Below are positions 48,578-59,680 of a DNA stretch of 64,000 nt, piece after piece. The first letter of the stretch is position 1. Every line of letters starts with the position of its first letter. The position numbers were made by a program, and so were the translations under genes. The stretch spans positions 2,449,001 through 2,513,000 of the forward strand of contig NZ_CP049742.1 of the NCBI RefSeq assembly GCF_015482585.1, in the 5' to 3' direction. The stretch is from Mangrovibacillus cuniculi (lineage in GTDB: Bacteria; Bacillota; Bacilli; Bacillales; R1DC41). Under the pieces are notes generated by a model. That model was not told the origin of the DNA. It searched no databases and saw only the letters and a list, made by a program, of their open reading frames with translations.

Positions 48578-51500
48578 CTACATGTTGCGACGATATTGTC
48601 CACCGACTTGGTATAGTGCGTTCGTAATTTGCCCAAGACTTGCTACGTTCACTGTCTCCATTAGGGCTTCAAAGATATTTCCACCTGATGTGGCTGATTG
48701 TTGTAGTTTTTTAAGTGCAATTTGTGCTGCTTCCTCGTGCTTTTGTTGGAAGGCACGTAGGGAATTGATTTGTTGTTGTTTTTCTTCTGTTGTTGCTCTT
48801 GCAAGTTCCATGGAGTCAATAGATTCTTCCGATGGAGGGTTTGGATTTTGGTATGTGTTTACTCCAATGATCGGGAGTTCACCACTGTGCTTTAGGTGTT
48901 CATAATGCATGGATTCTTCTTGAATTTTTCCACGTTGGTATTGTAACTCCATTGCTCCAAGGACTCCTCCACGTTCGCTAATGCGATCAAATTCCGCCAA
49001 GACCGCTTCCTCGACTAAATCTGTTAGTTCTTCCACGATAAAGGAGCCTTGAACTGGATTTTCGTTCTTAGACCAGCCATGTTCTTTTGTAATAATCATT
49101 TGAATCGCCATTGCACGTCGAACAGATTCTTCTGTCGGGGTTGTAATGGCTTCATCATACGCATTTGTATGAAGGGAATTACAGTTATCTTGCAACGCCA
49201 ATAATGCTTGAAGCGTCGTGCGAATATCGTTAAAGTCGATTTCCTGCGCATGCAACGAACGACCTGAAGTTTGAATGTGGTACTTCAGCTTTTGGGAACG
49301 TTCATTAGCACCGTACTTTTCCTTCATGACAATACTCCAAATTCGACGAGCCACTCTGCCTATTACTGTGTATTCTGGATCTAATCCATTGGAGAAGAAG
49401 AAAGATAAATTCGGTGCGAATTCATCAATATTCATCCCTCGACTTAAGTAGTATTCGACATAGGTAAAGCCATTAGCTAATGTAAATGCTAATTGAGAAA
49501 TAGGATTTGCTCCTGCTTCCGCAATATGGTAACCAGAAATAGATACAGAATAGTAGTTACGCACTTGATGGTCGATAAAATATTGCTGAATGTCACCCAT
49601 CATGCGTAAAGCAAACTCCGTTGAGAAGATACAGGTGTTTTGTCCTTGATCTTCCTTTAAAATATCCGCCTGTACTGTACCACGAACCGTTTTCAGCGTC
49701 CAAGCTTTCACTTCTTCTTTTTCCTCTAACGTCAAAGGTCGACCAAGCTCTTTCTCCTGTTTCTCCCATTGTTGCTCAATTGCCGTGTTCATGTACATGG
49801 CAAGAATAATTGGTGCTGGACCATTAATTGTCATGGAAACAGACGTCATTTGGTGACAAAGATCAAATCCTGCATACAACTTTTTCATATCCTCTACCGT
49901 ACATATGCTAACGCCGCTCTCTCCGACTTTCCCGTAAATATCAGGACGTTCGTTCGGATCTTCCCCATAAAGTGTAACGGAATCAAACGCTGTACTAAGT
50001 CGTTTTGCCGTATCATCCTTTGATAAATAGTGGAAGCGTCGATTTGTTCTTTCCGGTGTACCTTCTCCAGCGAATTGACGTTTAGGATCTTCTCCTTCCC
50101 GTTTAAACGGAAACACTCCCGCTGTAAAAGGAAACACACCTGGTACATTTTCTTTTTTCAGCCAACGGTACACACTTCCTGCGTCCGTTGTCTTTGGTAG
50201 GGCCACTTTAGGAATACGTAATCCTGCTAAACTAGTCGTATATAGTTTTGTACGAATTTCTTTGTCTCGTACTTTCGTTACAAGCTCATCTTGCTGATAG
50301 CTCTGCTTCAATGTTTCCCAGTTAGAAAGAGTCAAGAGCGTATCATTACGCAGTTTCATCGTGACATCATCTAATAGGCCTTGAATAGCACTTTGAACGG
50401 CATCAGGTTGGTTAGCCACTAACGTTGAAGTGATTTTAAGAGCCTGATAATCTGCTAATTTTACCACTTCTTGCTCTACTTCTTGATGATACATCCGCAC
50501 TGTTTTCGCTATTTCACGCAAATACTGATTTCGATCGTTTGGAATAATACGATTTTGCTTTTCCACTTTGACGTTTTTCTCAAATGGCACAGGCCATGTT
50601 TGATTTGAAGCCGCATTTACCTTCTCTATAATGGCTGAGAAAAGTGCATTCGTCCCAGCGTCATTAAACTGGCTAGCTATTGTTCCATACACCGGCATCT
50701 CCGTTAATTCTTGTTCGAACAGCATTCGATTTCGTTGTACTTGCTTTTGAACTTGACGAAGAGCATCCTCCGAGCCACTACGCTCAAATTTATTGATAAC
50801 AATAAGATCAGCGTAATCAAGCATATCTATTTTTTCTAATTGAGAAGGTGCTCCAAACTCTGCAGTCATCACATACATCGAGATATCTGCAACGTCTGTA
50901 ATATCCGCATCACCTTGGCCAATTCCACTAGTTTCCACGATAATGAGATCATATCCCGCCATCTTTGTAGCAGTTATCGCATCTTGAATGGACGCGCTCA
51001 GTTCGGAACGAGATCCCCTTGTAGCCAAACTTCTCATGTAAACGCGAGGGTTAAAAATTGCGTTCATTCTAATTCGATCACCTAACAAAGCTCCACCAGT
51101 ACGTTGCTTTGTTGGATCGACAGAAAGAATTGCCACTTTTTTATCGGGAATATTCATCAAGAATCGGCGAATCAACTCATCTGTTAAAGAACTTTTCCCA
51201 GCTCCACCTGTCCCGGTGATACCTAAAACCGGTTGCTTTCTCTCTACAGCTTTCGCTTCATCCCAAAGCACTTCGGTTGTTACAGCTGTTTCTACTGGGG
51301 CTTCCCCTTTATTTTCTACCCATGTAATCAATCGAGCTAGTGCGCCGGTTTCCGCTTTCGCTACTTTCTCCAATTCTTCTTCCATATTCCATGTGTCAGT
51401 GGTGGAAAAATCACATTCTTCCATCATGAGATTAATCATTCCTTGTAGCCCTAGCTTCCGACCGTCTTCTGGAGAAAAGATGCGCGCTACCCCATACTCG

Positions 51501-51838
51501 TGCAGCTCTTTGATTTCGCGTGGAATGATCACTCCACCTCCACCACCGTAGACGCGAATATGCCCAGCTCCTCGTTCTCTTAGAAGGTCAACCATGTATT
51601 TAAAGTAATCTATGTGACCACCTTGATAAGAAGAAATCGCAATTCCTTGCGCATCCTCTTGAATTGCCGCATTCACCACTTCTTCTACGGAGCGATTGTG
51701 GCCCAAGTGTATAACTTCTGCTCCTGTAGATTGAAGAATTCTTCGCATAATATTAATGGAGGCATCATGACCGTCAAACAAACTGGATGCAGTAATAAAA
51801 CGAACGTGATGTCTCGGACGATAAACCGTAGTAATCAT
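48578..51838 (-). CDS. icmF: Fused isobutyryl-CoA mutase IcmF
   Basis: A 1086-residue adenosylcobalamin enzyme interconverting isobutyryl-CoA and n-butyryl-CoA. Residues 10-140 are the B12-binding domain with the DGHDAS histidine (His24); about 200-420 is the MeaI-like G-protein chaperone with P-loop [12 protein letters not shown] (206-217); about 560-1085 is the mutase barrel. The ATG at 51836-51838 overlaps the TetR stop by four bases and follows GGGGGAAGTACG. Downstream of acyl-CoA dehydrogenases it probably links valine-derived branched acyl-CoA to straight-chain beta-oxidation. Confidence 0.96.
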   Translation of the reverse strand: MITTVYRPRHHVRFITASSLFDGHDASINIMRRILQSTGAEVIHLGHNRSVEEVVNAAIQEDAQGIAISSYQGGHIDYFKYMVDLLRERGAGHIRVYGGGGGVIIPREIKELHEYGVARIFSPEDGRKLGLQGMINLMMEECDFSTTDTWNMEEELEKVAKAETGALARLITWVENKGEAPVETAVTTEVLWDEAKAVERKQPVLGITGTGGAGKSSLTDELIRRFLMNIPDKKVAILSVDPTKQRTGGALLGDRIRMNAIFNPRVYMRSLATRGSRSELSASIQDAITATKMAGYDLIIVETSGIGQGDADITDVADISMYVMTAEFGAPSQLEKIDMLDYADLIVINKFERSGSEDALRQVQKQVQRNRMLFEQELTEMPVYGTIASQFNDAGTNALFSAIIEKVNAASNQTWPVPFEKNVKVEKQNRIIPNDRNQYLREIAKTVRMYHQEVEQEVVKLADYQALKITSTLVANQPDAVQSAIQGLLDDVTMKLRNDTLLTLSNWETLKQSYQQDELVTKVRDKEIRTKLYTTSLAGLRIPKVALPKTTDAGSVYRWLKKENVPGVFPFTAGVFPFKREGEDPKRQFAGEGTPERTNRRFHYLSKDDTAKRLSTAFDSVTLYGEDPNERPDIYGKVGESGVSICTVEDMKKLYAGFDLCHQMTSVSMTINGPAPIILAMYMNTAIEQQWEKQEKELGRPLTLEEKEEVKAWTLKTVRGTVQADILKEDQGQNTCIFSTEFALRMMGDIQQYFIDHQVRNYYSVSISGYHIAEAGANPISQLAFTLANGFTYVEYYLSRGMNIDEFAPNLSFFFSNGLDPEYTVIGRVARRIWSIVMKEKYGANERSQKLKYHIQTSGRSLHAQEIDFNDIRTTLQALLALQDNCNSLHTNAYDEAITTPTEESVRRAMAIQMIITKEHGWSKNENPVQGSFIVEELTDLVEEAVLAEFDRISERGGVLGAMELQYQRGKIQEESMHYEHLKHSGELPIIGVNTYQNPNPPSEESIDSMELARATTEEKQQQINSLRAFQQKHEEAAQIALKKLQQSATSGGNIFEALMETVNVASLGQITNALYQVGGQYRRNM

Positions 51839-52476
51839 CGTACTTCCCCCTTTTTTGATTCTAATAATATAGCAATTAACCATTCTGTTTGGTGTTTCGT
51901 ATAATCGGTAAGCGTGTACGTACTTCGAAGTGCCCAACGCCTAAACGCCCACATTTGTCCTTGGACAAACATGTTATGTGCTAGGAGATGCACACCATCT
52001 TCTGTTAAGGGCAGTTTATGTGTAGAAACAAAGCGTTGAATCATTTTCTGCAGCATATCAACCATGTTTTTTTCTTTTTGCAAAACATATGGAAGAGCGT
52101 CACGCGTCAGTGATTTGACCTCTTGATACATGACCAATACCTCATCTTGCAGCTCATCCATAATGAGAAAATAGTGCGCTATGGCAGATTGAAGACCTTC
52201 CACTGTTCGCACATCTAAATTAATATGATCAAGTCTTGCTCGAACGGTATCATAGATATGGTCGCAAACGAGATACAACACATCTTCCTTCGTTCGAATA
52301 TATTCATATAAAGTCCCTATACTAAAGCCGGCAGCTTTTGCAATTTCTCTTGTCGTGGTGCGATGGAATCCTTTTTCTTTAAAGAGACGGACAGCCCCGG
52401 CAATCATTTGTTCCCTTCGTTGTAAGACTAGACGTTCATCTTTCACCGAGGCTTGCACTTCTCGTCGACCTGTCAT
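51835..52476 (-). CDS. TetR/AcrR family transcriptional regulator
   Basis: A 213-residue regulator with the N-terminal helix-turn-helix (about residues 25-65; [20 protein letters not shown]) and a C-terminal ligand-binding domain of the acyl-CoA-responsive kind. It is co-transcribed with acyl-CoA genes and coupled to icmF. A likely target is the palindrome GAGCGAACGCTC in front of the thiolase gene (57284-57295). It differs in sequence from B. subtilis FadR. The ATG follows GGAGGACAGCCC. Confidence 0.9.
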   Translation of the reverse strand: MTGRREVQASVKDERLVLQRREQMIAGAVRLFKEKGFHRTTTREIAKAAGFSIGTLYEYIRTKEDVLYLVCDHIYDTVRARLDHINLDVRTVEGLQSAIAHYFLIMDELQDEVLVMYQEVKSLTRDALPYVLQKEKNMVDMLQKMIQRFVSTHKLPLTEDGVHLLAHNMFVQGQMWAFRRWALRSTYTLTDYTKHQTEWLIAILLESKKGEVR

Positions 52477-52495
52477 GGGCTGTCCTCCATTTCGT

Positions 52496-53635
52496 TTATT
52501 TTGTCAGCATTCTAGAGATTACTAGACGTTGAATTTCTTGTGTTCCTTCGTAAATCTGGGTAATTTTCGCATCGCGCATGTAACGTTCTACTGGGTACTC
52601 TTTTGTGTATCCGTAACCACCAAAGATTTGCACAGCTTCCGTCGTTACGTTCATCGCGGTGTCACCGGCCATTAATTTTGACATGGCAGATTCTTTTCCA
52701 TAAGGAAGCCCTTCTGACTCTAACCATGCAGCTTGGTACGTTAATAGTCTGGATGCTTCAATGGTTGTAGCCATATCTGCAAGTTTGAATGCAATACCTT
52801 GATTCGCACTAATTGGCTTTCCAAACTGTTCACGCTCTTTTGCGTACGCGATAGAAGCATCTAGTGCACCTTGTGCAATCCCAACTGCTTGAGCAGCAAT
52901 CCCGTTTCGACCACCATCAAGTGTCATCATAGCAATTTTAAAACCTTGCCCTTCTTCTCCTAAGCGGTTTTCCTCAGGAATAAAGCAATCTTCAAATACA
53001 ATTTCTGTCGTTGGCGAAGAACGAATCCCAAGCTTTTTCTCTTTCTTTCCAACAGAGAATCCTTTTGTGTCACTCTCTACGATAAATGCAGTAGTCCCGC
53101 GCTGGCGTAATTCTGGATCAGTGACGGCGAATACGATATAAATGCCAGCAATCCCTCCGTTTGTGATGAAGATTTTAGATCCATTTAAAATGTAGCCACC
53201 TTCTACTTTTCTAGCATTGGTTTTCATGCCACCAGCATCAGAGCCGGAGCCAGGTTCCGTTAAACCATAGGCACCAATAACTTTTCCTTCTGCCATTGGT
53301 CGCAGGAATTTTTGTTTCTGCTCTTCTGTCCCAAACTTATATAGAGGCCACCCCGCTAAGGAAGTGTGTGCGGATAACGTTACACCAGTGGATGCACAAA
53401 CTCGTGATAATTCTTCCACCGCAATACAATAAGCTACGTAGTCAAAGCCAATTCCGCCGTATTTCTCATCCCACGGAATCCCTGTTAAACCGAGCTCTGC
53501 CATCTTTTCAAAAATCTCCATATCAAAACGCTCTTCTTCATCTCGCTCTGCTGCTGTTGGAGCCACTTCGTTTAAAGCAAACTCACGGATTGTTTTTCGT
53601 AACATTTCGTGTTCTTCTGATAATTTAAATTGCAT
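52496..53635 (-). CDS. Acyl-CoA dehydrogenase (second copy)
   Basis: A 379-residue FAD enzyme. Motifs are [23 protein letters not shown], and the C-terminal base region [16 protein letters not shown] with the catalytic glutamate. The ATG at 53633-53635 ([12 protein letters not shown]) is preferred because the ribosome site AAGGGG is too close to an ATG three codons earlier. Shorter branched-chain or butyryl substrates are likely given its neighbours. It lies 24 bases after the other dehydrogenase. Confidence 0.94.
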   Translation of the reverse strand: MQFKLSEEHEMLRKTIREFALNEVAPTAAERDEEERFDMEIFEKMAELGLTGIPWDEKYGGIGFDYVAYCIAVEELSRVCASTGVTLSAHTSLAGWPLYKFGTEEQKQKFLRPMAEGKVIGAYGLTEPGSGSDAGGMKTNARKVEGGYILNGSKIFITNGGIAGIYIVFAVTDPELRQRGTTAFIVESDTKGFSVGKKEKKLGIRSSPTTEIVFEDCFIPEENRLGEEGQGFKIAMMTLDGGRNGIAAQAVGIAQGALDASIAYAKEREQFGKPISANQGIAFKLADMATTIEASRLLTYQAAWLESEGLPYGKESAMSKLMAGDTAMNVTTEAVQIFGGYGYTKEYPVERYMRDAKITQIYEGTQEIQRLVISRMLTK

Positions 53636-53659
53636 ATTCCCCATCCCCTTTTATGTATG

Positions 53660-54796
53660 TTAATGAAGCAATTGACGCGAGATAACGATGCGCTGAATCT
53701 CACTTGTTCCTTCATATATTTGCGTAATTTTTGCATCTCTAAAATATCTCTCTACTGGGTATTCCTCCGTATATCCATATCCACCAAATACTTGGATCGC
53801 TTCCGTCGCTACGTGCATAGCTGTTTCGGACGCATAAAGCTTCGCCATGGAAGCTTCTTTTCCACATGGAAGGTTGTTCGAACGTAACATAGCAGCACGA
53901 TACACAAGTAGTTTTGCCGCTTCAACTCGTGTCGACATATCTGCAATCTTGAATCCGATTCCTTGTTGTTGAGAGATTGGTTTGCCAAATTGTACTCTTT
54001 GTTTGGCATACTCAATTGCAGCATCCGTGGCTCCTTCAGCGATCCCTAGCGCTTGCGCCGAAATACCGATCCTGCCGGAATCTAAATTAGCCATAGCAAC
54101 CTTGAACCCGTCACCTTCTTTGCCAAGTAATTGACTTTCAGATATTTTCACATTTTCCAATATAATTTCTGTCGTTCTAGATCCGTGTAACCCCATTTTC
54201 TTTTCGTCTTTTCCAATAATGAAGCCAGGTGTCTCTTTTTCTACGATGAAAGCAGAAATGCCTTTCGTACCTAGCTTCGGATTGGTCGTCGCAAATACAA
54301 TATACGTATCCGCTTCTCCTCCGTTAGTAATAAAGATCTTGGAACCGTTTAAGATGTAGGCACCGTCTTTTTTCTCTGCTCTCGTTCGAAGTGAACCAGC
54401 ATCTGAGCCTGCACCAGGTTCAGTTAAAGCGAAGGCCCCTAACCATTCGCCAGAAGCTAATTTCGGTACATAGTATTGCTTTTGTTCTTCCGTACCAAAG
54501 TAAAGAATTGGGTTTGTTCCAACAGAAGTATGAACGGATAGAATCACTCCTAAAGTAGGACTAATTTTCGATAGTTCATGAATTGCTAGAATATAGCTGG
54601 TAAAGTCCATTTCACTTCCGCCGTATTTCTCTGGAATGGTCATCCCCATTAAACCCAGTTCCGCCATTTCTTTTAGTAAAGGCCTTGGAAATTCTCCTGC
54701 TTCCATTCGAGGAATCCATGGTTCGACGCGTTCTTTTGCAAAGTCTCTAACCATCTTGGCAACCATTATTTGTTCATCCGTTAAAAAATGTGTCAT
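53660..54796 (-). CDS. acdA: Acyl-CoA dehydrogenase AcdA
   Basis: A 378-residue FAD-dependent dehydrogenase, about half identical in visible motifs to its downstream neighbour (FALTEPGAGSDAGSLRT; QIYEGTSEIQRIVISR). It corresponds in position to acdA of the B. subtilis fadF-acdA-rpoE unit; which of the two copies is the orthologue cannot be decided here. The ATG follows GGAGGGTGAGGGAAAAAC. Electrons would pass to ETF and possibly FadF. Confidence 0.93.
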   Translation of the reverse strand: MTHFLTDEQIMVAKMVRDFAKERVEPWIPRMEAGEFPRPLLKEMAELGLMGMTIPEKYGGSEMDFTSYILAIHELSKISPTLGVILSVHTSVGTNPILYFGTEEQKQYYVPKLASGEWLGAFALTEPGAGSDAGSLRTRAEKKDGAYILNGSKIFITNGGEADTYIVFATTNPKLGTKGISAFIVEKETPGFIIGKDEKKMGLHGSRTTEIILENVKISESQLLGKEGDGFKVAMANLDSGRIGISAQALGIAEGATDAAIEYAKQRVQFGKPISQQQGIGFKIADMSTRVEAAKLLVYRAAMLRSNNLPCGKEASMAKLYASETAMHVATEAIQVFGGYGYTEEYPVERYFRDAKITQIYEGTSEIQRIVISRQLLH

Positions 54797-54825
54797 GTTT
54801 TTCCCTCACCCTCCTGTTCATAAAT

Positions 54826-55671
54826 CTAGTTGTACTCGTAAAAACCTCTTCCTGTCTTCTTCCCTAACCACCCTGCCATCACATATTGCTTAAGAAGTGG
54901 ACACGGTCGGTACTTATCATCACCGAACCCTTCATGCAACGTTTCCATAATGTACAGACAAGTATCTAAGCCGATAAAATCAGCAAGTGTCAGTGGTCCC
55001 ATTGGGTGATTCATTCCAAGTTTCATGACCTCATCAATTGCTTCCTTCGTTGCAACACCCTCATATAAGGTGAAAATTGCTTCATTAATCATTGGCATCA
55101 AAATACGATTGGAGACAAATCCAGGGAAGTCATTTACTTCTACTGGAACTTTATTTAATTGAAGCGTTAACTGATGAATCGTATCGTATGTTTCTTGTGT
55201 TGTGGCCAGACCACGAATGATTTCCACTAATTTCATAACAGGTACCGGATTCATGAAATGCATGCCGATCACTTTTTCAGGTCGTTTCGTCACGGCAGCA
55301 ATATCCGTTATCGGTAACGAAGATGTGTTAGTTGCTAAAATGGTTTCAGGAGGAGTAATCTCGTCTAGTTGCTGGAAGATTGATTTCTTTATCTCCACTC
55401 TTTCCGTTGCAGCTTCAATAACAAGATGGACTGACTTCGCCATCTGAAGATCCGCAGTTGGTCTTATTCTTTGAAGTATCTCTTGAGAATCCGCTTCAGT
55501 CATACGTCCTTTTTCTACGTTTCTAGCTAAAAGTTTTGCAATCCCTGCCACGCCACGCTGCGCACTCTCCTCCGAGATATCGTGGAGCCAAACTGGAATT
55601 CCAGCTTGGGCTACCACTTGTGCAATACCGGAGCCCATTTGGCCAGCTCCGACTACCATAATTTCTTTCAT
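54826..55671 (-). CDS. 3-hydroxybutyryl-CoA (3-hydroxyacyl-CoA) dehydrogenase
   Basis: A 281-residue NAD-dependent dehydrogenase of the Hbd/MmgB type. The Rossmann motif [13 protein letters not shown] is at the N-terminus and the catalytic His-Glu region is [14 protein letters not shown]. The start ATG at 55669-55671 follows AAGGAGGATACCAAC. The open frame continues upstream to 56061 only because array C has no stops in that frame; that extension is rejected. Confidence 0.94.
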   Translation of the reverse strand: MKEIMVVGAGQMGSGIAQVVAQAGIPVWLHDISEESAQRGVAGIAKLLARNVEKGRMTEADSQEILQRIRPTADLQMAKSVHLVIEAATERVEIKKSIFQQLDEITPPETILATNTSSLPITDIAAVTKRPEKVIGMHFMNPVPVMKLVEIIRGLATTQETYDTIHQLTLQLNKVPVEVNDFPGFVSNRILMPMINEAIFTLYEGVATKEAIDEVMKLGMNHPMGPLTLADFIGLDTCLYIMETLHEGFGDDKYRPCPLLKQYVMAGWLGKKTGRGFYEYN

Positions 55672-55689
55672 GTTGGTATCCTCCTTATT

Positions 55690-56050
55690 TTGGTTGCTTT
55701 TACTGATGTTTGGTCGCTTTACACCGAAGATTGGTCGCTTTCGCCGGAGTTCGGCCGCTTTCCACCGAAGTTTGGTCGCTTTCACCGGAGTTCGGTCGCT
55801 TTTCACCGAAGTTCGGTCGCTTCCGCCGAAGTTTGGTCGCTTTCGCCGGAGTTCGGTCGCTTCCGCTGAAGTTCGGTCGCTTTCGCCGGAGTTTGGTCGC
55901 TTTCCGCCGAAGTTCGGTCGCTTCCGCTGAAGTTTGGTCGCTTTCACCGAAGTTCGGTCGCTTCCGCTGAAGTTCGGTCGCTTCCGCTGAAATTTGGTCG
56001 CTTTCACCATAATTCGGTCGCTTCTCTCCGAAGTTCGGTCACATCCCCAC
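55690..56050. repeat. Tandem array C: about seventeen 20-21-bp units
   Basis: The unit is GTTCGGTCGCTTTCRCCGRA with small variations, 20 or 21 bases; ACCGAACTTCGGT palindromes recur at many unit junctions. It separates the thiolase and 3-hydroxyacyl-CoA dehydrogenase genes and would be transcribed with them. The repeat lies in a gap of about 390 bases containing nothing else. Confidence 0.9.
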
Positions 56051-56057
56051 CAAACCT

Positions 56058-57239
56058 TCACTTCACTTCAATCAACACGGCATCTCCCTGACCAGAACCT
56101 GAACAGATAGCAGCGATTCCTTTTCCTCCACCACGGCGCTTTAGTTCGTGTGCTAAAGTCAAAATAATACGTGCACCACTTGCACCGATTGGGTGTCCTA
56201 GTGCGACTGCACCACCGTTTACATTGATTTTTTCTTCTGAAACGCCAGCAATTTTCGCACTTGCTAATGCTACTGCTGCGAATGCTTCATTGATTTCAAA
56301 TAAATCGATATCCTCAACCGTTAATGCTGCTTTTTTCAACAATTCTTCGATAACTAATCCTGGTGTTTCCGGGAATCGCTCCGCCTCAACTGCAATACTT
56401 GTATGAGAAAGAATCGTCGCTAATGGCTCTAATCCTTTGTCAGCAGCTGTCTCTTCACTCATTAACACCATTGCACATGCTCCGTCATTTATTCCTGGTG
56501 CATTTCCTGCTGTAATTGTTCCATCCTGTTGGAAAACAGGCTTCAACGAACTTAACTTCTCTAAAGTAGAATCTTTTCTCGGTGACTCATCTTGATCCAC
56601 TACTAAACTTGGACCTTTACGCTGAGGAATCTCCACTGCCACGATTTCTTCCGCAAGAACACCATCTTCTATTGCTCTTGATGCATTTTGGTGACTGCGA
56701 AGCGCCCACACGTCCTGCTGTTCTCTAGATAATTCAAACTTTTCAGCTGTTCCGTTTCCGTACGTCCCCATATGAACACCAGTAAATGTACAAGTCAGTC
56801 CATCAGAAACCATTAAATCTTTCACTTGAGAGTCGCCCATACGGAAACCCCAGCGAGCTTTAGGCAATGCATAAGGAGTATTAGACATGGATTCCATACC
56901 ACCTGCTACCACAACGTTTTCTTCACCTAAACGGAGTAACCCGTCTGCAAGCGTCACACTACGCATACCAGAAGCACACACTTTATTAATGGTTTCGGAA
57001 CGTACATTCCAAGGAATCCCTGCATTTCTAGCAGCCTGACGAGATGGAATTTGACCTTGACCGGCTTGTAAAACGGTTCCCATAATCACGTTGGTAACGT
57101 CACTTGGCGCAACACCTGCTCGTTGTAATGCAGCCTCGATGGCTTTTCCCCCAAGTTCTGGTGCCGTTAAAGTTTGTAGAGATCCTCCAAGTTTTCCAAT
57201 AGGTGTACGTGCTCCTGCTACGATTACTGTTTTCCCCAT
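56058..57239 (-). CDS. Acetyl-CoA C-acetyltransferase (thiolase)
   Basis: A 393-residue thiolase II. Catalytic residues are the nucleophile in [12 protein letters not shown] (about Cys88), the histidine in [16 protein letters not shown] and the C-terminal cysteine in CSGSGQGDA. It acts reversibly on acetoacetyl-CoA and completes the set with the downstream dehydrogenases. The ATG follows GAGGGGAATTCAAA. An operator-like palindrome lies 45 bases upstream. Confidence 0.94.
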   Translation of the reverse strand: MGKTVIVAGARTPIGKLGGSLQTLTAPELGGKAIEAALQRAGVAPSDVTNVIMGTVLQAGQGQIPSRQAARNAGIPWNVRSETINKVCASGMRSVTLADGLLRLGEENVVVAGGMESMSNTPYALPKARWGFRMGDSQVKDLMVSDGLTCTFTGVHMGTYGNGTAEKFELSREQQDVWALRSHQNASRAIEDGVLAEEIVAVEIPQRKGPSLVVDQDESPRKDSTLEKLSSLKPVFQQDGTITAGNAPGINDGACAMVLMSEETAADKGLEPLATILSHTSIAVEAERFPETPGLVIEELLKKAALTVEDIDLFEINEAFAAVALASAKIAGVSEEKINVNGGAVALGHPIGASGARIILTLAHELKRRGGGKGIAAICSGSGQGDAVLIEVK

Positions 57240-57283
57240 TTTGAATTCCCCTCTCTATAATTGATAACGCTTCCATTTTTTCC

Positions 57284-57295
57284 GAGCGAACGCTC
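57284..57295. promoter_or_regulatory. Operator-like palindrome upstream of the thiolase gene
   Basis: GAGCGAACGCTC is a perfect 12-base palindrome of a kind recognised by TetR family regulators; the operon encodes such a regulator. Confidence 0.5.
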
Positions 57296-57306
57296 AGCTT
57301 CTAGAC

Positions 57307-57345
57307 AAAACGGAAAGAGAAGGTGGTACACACACTTCTCTCTCC
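57307..57345 (-). terminator. Weak terminator-like hairpin after fadF
   Basis: GGAGAGAGAAG and CTTCTCTTTCC pair imperfectly around a 12-base loop and are followed by GTTTTG. It may attenuate read-through into the thiolase gene. Confidence 0.4.
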
Positions 57346-57369
57346 TATTCTATGAATCTAGTATCTAGT

Positions 57370-59490
57370 TTATGATGCTTCTGTTATTGGTTGATAAGGA
57401 CCACAGACGGATTGTTCCAATAGCTCTGCAACGTCTAAAGTCTGTACATCTTCTTCTACTTCTTTTGCTTTCGTTCCATCTGATAACATCGTTAAGCAGT
57501 ATGGACATCCCGAGGAGATGACACTGGATTGTGTTTCAAGCGCTTGCTCTGTTCTTGCCACGTTGACACGGTGGCCTGCATCTTCTTCCATCCACATCAG
57601 TCCGCCACCAGCTCCACAGCACATTCCCGTGTCGCGATTGCGTTCCATTTCCACAACAGTTACGCCTGGAATAGCTTTTAGGATGTCACGAGGCGGTTCA
57701 TACACCTCATTGTATCTTCCTAAGTAACAAGAATCGTGGAAAGTAATGGTCTCTTTTACTTCGTGCTGTGGTGTAAGTTTTCCTTCTTTTAATAGCTGAG
57801 CCAACACTTCTGTGTGGTGATACACTTCACCAGTAAATCCGAAGTCTGGATACTCATTTTTGAAAATGTTGTAAGCATGCGGATCAATCGTAACAATCTT
57901 CGTTACTCCCGCTTTTTCAAACTCTGCAATGTTTTGACCAGCTAACTCTTGGAATAAGAACTCATTTCCAAGTCGACGTGGCGTGTCTCCAGAGTTCTTT
58001 TCTTTATTACCAAGAATCGCAAATTTCACGCCAGCCTCGTTTAATAATTTCGCAAAACTTAAAGCGATTTTTTGACTTCGGTTATCAAAAGATCCCATAG
58101 ATCCAACCCAGAATAAATACTCAAATTCCTCCTCTGCTTTTTTCATCTCTTTTACAGTAGGAACGATTACATCTGGTCTTAGCTCACGCCAGTTCTCTTT
58201 TTCTTTACGATTTAATCCCCAAGGATTTCCTTGGCGTTCAATGTTCGTCATCGCACGCTGCGCATCAGGATCCATCTTACCTTCTGTTAAAACAAGGTAA
58301 CGACGTAAATCAATGATCTTATCCACGTGCTCATTCATAACCGGACATTGATCTTCACAATTTCGGCAAGTAGTACAAGCCCAGATTTCTTCTTCCGTAA
58401 TAACATCGCCAATTAAAGAAGGACTGTACATACTAGTTGCCGCTGCTTCTTCCGCTCCAGCACTCGCAGCTGCAAGTGCAATTTGATTCCCTTTTGTTCC
58501 GCCAAATGCAAATGTTGGCACCCATGGTTGTTTAGATGTTACCGCCGCTCCATGAAGTGTTAAGTGATCACGTAGTTTTACGATAAGATCCATCGGTGAC
58601 AGCATTTTACCCGTCCCTGTTGCAGGACACATATTAGTACAACGACCACACTCTACACATGAGTAGAAGTCAATCATCTGTAATTGTGTAAAATCTTCAA
58701 TTTTCCCTACTCCGAATGATTCTTGGGACTCATCTTCAAAGTTAATCGGTTTTAACTTCCCAACTTGCTCTGTTCGGTTAAAGTAGACGTTCGCTGGTCC
58801 TGCAATTAAGTGTGCGTGTTTGGACTGTGGCACATAGACTAAAAATGCAAGAAGGAACAATAAATGAATCCACCAAGCTACATAGAATAGTGTGATGACA
58901 AAAGCTTCTGGAGCTCCCGCAAAAATCGTTGCGAATAGACTTGCTACTGGTTCTGTCCAAGTAGCCTCATGTCCGTGCCAAATCATTGACATCCCATTCC
59001 CCAAAAGAACGGATAGCATTAGTCCTCCAATGAACAGAAGCACTAAACCTGACTTAAATCCTCTTTTTAAACGAACTAATTTCTCCACATATCTGCGGTG
59101 AAACGCCCATACTACCGCTACTAAAATCATTGCTGTAACGATTTCTTGGAAGAACGTAAATCCTGGATATAACGACCCTAGCGGTAAGTGCGCACCTGGC
59201 ACCAAACCTTTGATGATAAAATCAATCGCTCCAGCCTGTACCAGGATAAAACCATAGAAAAACATGACGTGTATAATACCACTTTTCTTATCTTTCAAAA
59301 GTTTCTTTTGACCAAAAACGTTGACCCAAACTTTTCCTAAACGTTCTTTGACATTTTGATCGAATTCTACTTTTTTACCTAGCTTAATAAAAGCAATACG
59401 TGTTCTTATTAAGTAAACAAACAGCGTTAGTGCGTAAGCGGTTACAATAAGGAATGCAATCCAGTTGACCCAAAGTAATACTCCCATCAT
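57370..59490 (-). CDS. fadF: FadF, membrane-bound iron-sulfur oxidoreductase (heterodisulfide reductase-related)
   Basis: A 706-residue protein: membrane helices over residues 1-220 (nitrate-reductase gamma-like), two 4Fe-4S ferredoxin motifs (CVECGRCTNMCP at 278-289, CTTCRNCEDQCP at 372-383), then two cysteine-rich CCG domains, the last with MCCGAGGG. It is YwjF/FadF of B. subtilis, thought to pass electrons from acyl-CoA oxidation (via ETF) to the quinone pool. The promoter contains a FadR-like box, and the ATG follows AAGGGGTAATA. Confidence 0.95.
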   Translation of the reverse strand: MMGVLLWVNWIAFLIVTAYALTLFVYLIRTRIAFIKLGKKVEFDQNVKERLGKVWVNVFGQKKLLKDKKSGIIHVMFFYGFILVQAGAIDFIIKGLVPGAHLPLGSLYPGFTFFQEIVTAMILVAVVWAFHRRYVEKLVRLKRGFKSGLVLLFIGGLMLSVLLGNGMSMIWHGHEATWTEPVASLFATIFAGAPEAFVITLFYVAWWIHLLFLLAFLVYVPQSKHAHLIAGPANVYFNRTEQVGKLKPINFEDESQESFGVGKIEDFTQLQMIDFYSCVECGRCTNMCPATGTGKMLSPMDLIVKLRDHLTLHGAAVTSKQPWVPTFAFGGTKGNQIALAAASAGAEEAAATSMYSPSLIGDVITEEEIWACTTCRNCEDQCPVMNEHVDKIIDLRRYLVLTEGKMDPDAQRAMTNIERQGNPWGLNRKEKENWRELRPDVIVPTVKEMKKAEEEFEYLFWVGSMGSFDNRSQKIALSFAKLLNEAGVKFAILGNKEKNSGDTPRRLGNEFLFQELAGQNIAEFEKAGVTKIVTIDPHAYNIFKNEYPDFGFTGEVYHHTEVLAQLLKEGKLTPQHEVKETITFHDSCYLGRYNEVYEPPRDILKAIPGVTVVEMERNRDTGMCCGAGGGLMWMEEDAGHRVNVARTEQALETQSSVISSGCPYCLTMLSDGTKAKEVEEDVQTLDVAELLEQSVCGPYQPITEAS

Positions 59491-59564
59491 TATTACCCCT
59501 TCCCTACTTCTCTCAAAATGTTCCCCTCATTGTGAGATAGAATTATCTAAATTATCTTATCTTT

Positions 59565-59594
59565 ATATTACATAATGAATGAGCATTCAGTCAA
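59565..59594 (-). promoter_or_regulatory. fadF: fadF promoter overlapping a FadR-like operator
   Basis: TTGACT (59589-59594) and TAATAT (59565-59570), 18-base spacer, minus strand. TGAATGAGCATTCAGTCA (59576-59593) lies across the -35 and spacer and resembles the B. subtilis FadR consensus TGAATGAMTAKTCATTCA. Confidence 0.75.
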
Positions 59595-59680
59595 TAACTT
59601 ATTCTTTTCTTTTCAAGAGTCTTTTTTTCTTTTTAGGGAAAGATAGCCTCATACTAGCACGCAAAAAGGAGCGAGCATTT

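Noticed and set aside
55672-56061. N-terminal extension of the 3-hydroxyacyl-CoA dehydrogenase
   Set aside because: The extension is translated array C; a strong ribosome site precedes the internal ATG at 55671, where family similarity begins.
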